Below, in pieces: positions 63,592-64,000 of a stretch of DNA of 64,000 nt; position 1 is the stretch's first letter, and every line of letters begins with the position of its first letter. The translations under genes were made by a program, and so were the position numbers. The notes beneath the pieces are model-generated. The model did not search any database. It had not been told where the DNA came from and saw only the letters and a list, made by a program, of their open reading frames with translations. The DNA is from Erwinia sp. OLFS4 (GTDB lineage: Bacteria > Pseudomonadota > Gammaproteobacteria > Enterobacterales > Enterobacteriaceae). Where the stretch lies: positions 1 through 64,000 of the forward strand of contig NZ_MOMB01000001.1 in the NCBI RefSeq assembly GCF_002752165.1, read 5' to 3'.

Positions 63592-64000
63592 GTGATTAGT
63601 ATTTTAAATCGTTGGCGACAATTTGGCAGACGTTATTTCTGGTCGCACCTCCTGTTGGGTGTGGTTGCGGCCGGTTTTGGCCTGCCTGGCGCCCATGCCG
63701 GCGGACAAAATAGCCTCACTGATAGTGCCACCTGCAGCCTGAATATTCGCACTATTCCACATCTTAATACCCTGGCGCTATGGCAGGAAACCCCGCGACG
63801 TCCCGGGTTGTCTGTCGATTACTGGCACCAGCATGCTATTCGCACGGTGATTCGCCACCTTTCTTTTACCCTGACGCCGACGGAAAACCTGGCCGCCGAT
63901 GACGGTGTACTCCCGCTGCATGTTGAACGACTGGCGTTACTGGATACGCTCAACGCGCTGCTGACCCATGAAGCCCGGCCGGCGGGGATTATTCAGTTTA
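63592..64000 (+). CDS. secM: Secretion monitor SecM, 5' part (runs off window)
   Basis: The first 136 codons of SecM, which stalls its own ribosome to expose the secA start when export is slow. The GTG start (63592) begins ISILNRWRQFGRRYFWSHLL, matching E. coli ILTRWRQFGKRYFWPHLL, with a signal peptide ending near AHAGG. The conserved SVDYWHQHAIRTVIRHLSF and LALLDTLNALLTHE follow. The arrest motif (FxxxxWIxxxxGIRAGP in E. coli) and secA lie beyond the right edge, so function cannot be judged. Confidence 0.92.
   Translation, partial: MISILNRWRQFGRRYFWSHLLLGVVAAGFGLPGAHAGGQNSLTDSATCSLNIRTIPHLNTLALWQETPRRPGLSVDYWHQHAIRTVIRHLSFTLTPTENLAADDGVLPLHVERLALLDTLNALLTHEARPAGIIQF

Overview
The window is a chromosomal segment of a Gram-negative gammaproteobacterium of the order Enterobacterales. 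The proteins match Escherichia coli K-12 families almost residue for residue, often with identical length (LeuD 201, LeuC 466, IlvI 574, RapA 968, LpxC 305, ThiP 536), and the block order folA/apaHG-rsmA-pdxA-surA-lptD/djlA/rluA/rapA/polB/yabI/thiQPB/sgrR/leuDCBA/ilvIH/cra/dcw is the E. coli 1-2 minute region. It is not E. coli itself: araBAD-araC, setA, leuO and yqhD are absent, a DciA-like DUF721 gene sits between lpxC and secM, and the parC-plsC-ftsP-dkgA-yqhC block abuts folA, which is far away in K-12. An Erwinia/Pantoea-like member (Erwiniaceae) is my best guess, by inference only. No rRNA, tRNA or CRISPR array was seen.

Layout. 1-7.4 kb is accessory: the right end of an IS1-family element, inserted in the adhesin gene of a chaperone-usher fimbrial operon (major pilin, minor pilin, chaperone, usher, broken adhesin; all minus strand), then an AT-rich zone with an unrecognised small gene and an apparent gene remnant, then a YgiN-like quinol monooxygenase. 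7.8-14.6 kb: parC, plsC, ftsP, dkgA (minus) and a YqhC-type AraC regulator. 14.7-29.2 kb: folA, then on the minus strand apaH, apaG, rsmA, pdxA, surA, lptD; djlA (plus); rluA, rapA and the SOS polymerase polB with a LexA box. 29.4-35.6 kb: yabI, the thiBPQ thiamine transporter with a TPP riboswitch, sgrR and a candidate SgrS RNA. 35.6-43.5 kb: the leucine operon leuABCD with its leader peptide and attenuator, then ilvIH. 43.6-44.6 kb: cra. 45.1-63.0 kb: the complete dcw (division and cell wall) cluster mraZ-rsmH-ftsL-ftsI-murE-murF-mraY-murD-ftsW-murG-murC-ddlB-ftsQ-ftsA-ftsZ-lpxC. The window ends with a DciA-like gene (minus) and the 5' part of secM.

Working together: the dcw genes make cytoplasmic peptidoglycan precursors (MurE/F/D/C, DdlB), their lipid intermediates (MraY, MurG) and the divisome (FtsL/I/W/Q/A/Z, with FtsP elsewhere). 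SurA and LptD serve outer-membrane assembly and, with LpxC, lipopolysaccharide. LeuABCD and IlvIH are the branched-chain amino acid block.

The most notable observations are: (i) an expansion of about 160 nt in the P3 arm of the thiB TPP riboswitch, made of a palindromic element flanked by 21-bp direct repeats; (ii) an amber codon at codon 36 of an otherwise intact sgrR; (iii) a compact SgrS candidate, divergent from sgrR, without sgrT; (iv) the IS1 disruption of the fimbrial adhesin; (v) a five-unit 10-bp repeat array (MraZ-box type) ahead of mraZ; and (vi) a retained DciA-like protein packed 21 bp from secM. I did not find a clearly undescribed multi-gene system.
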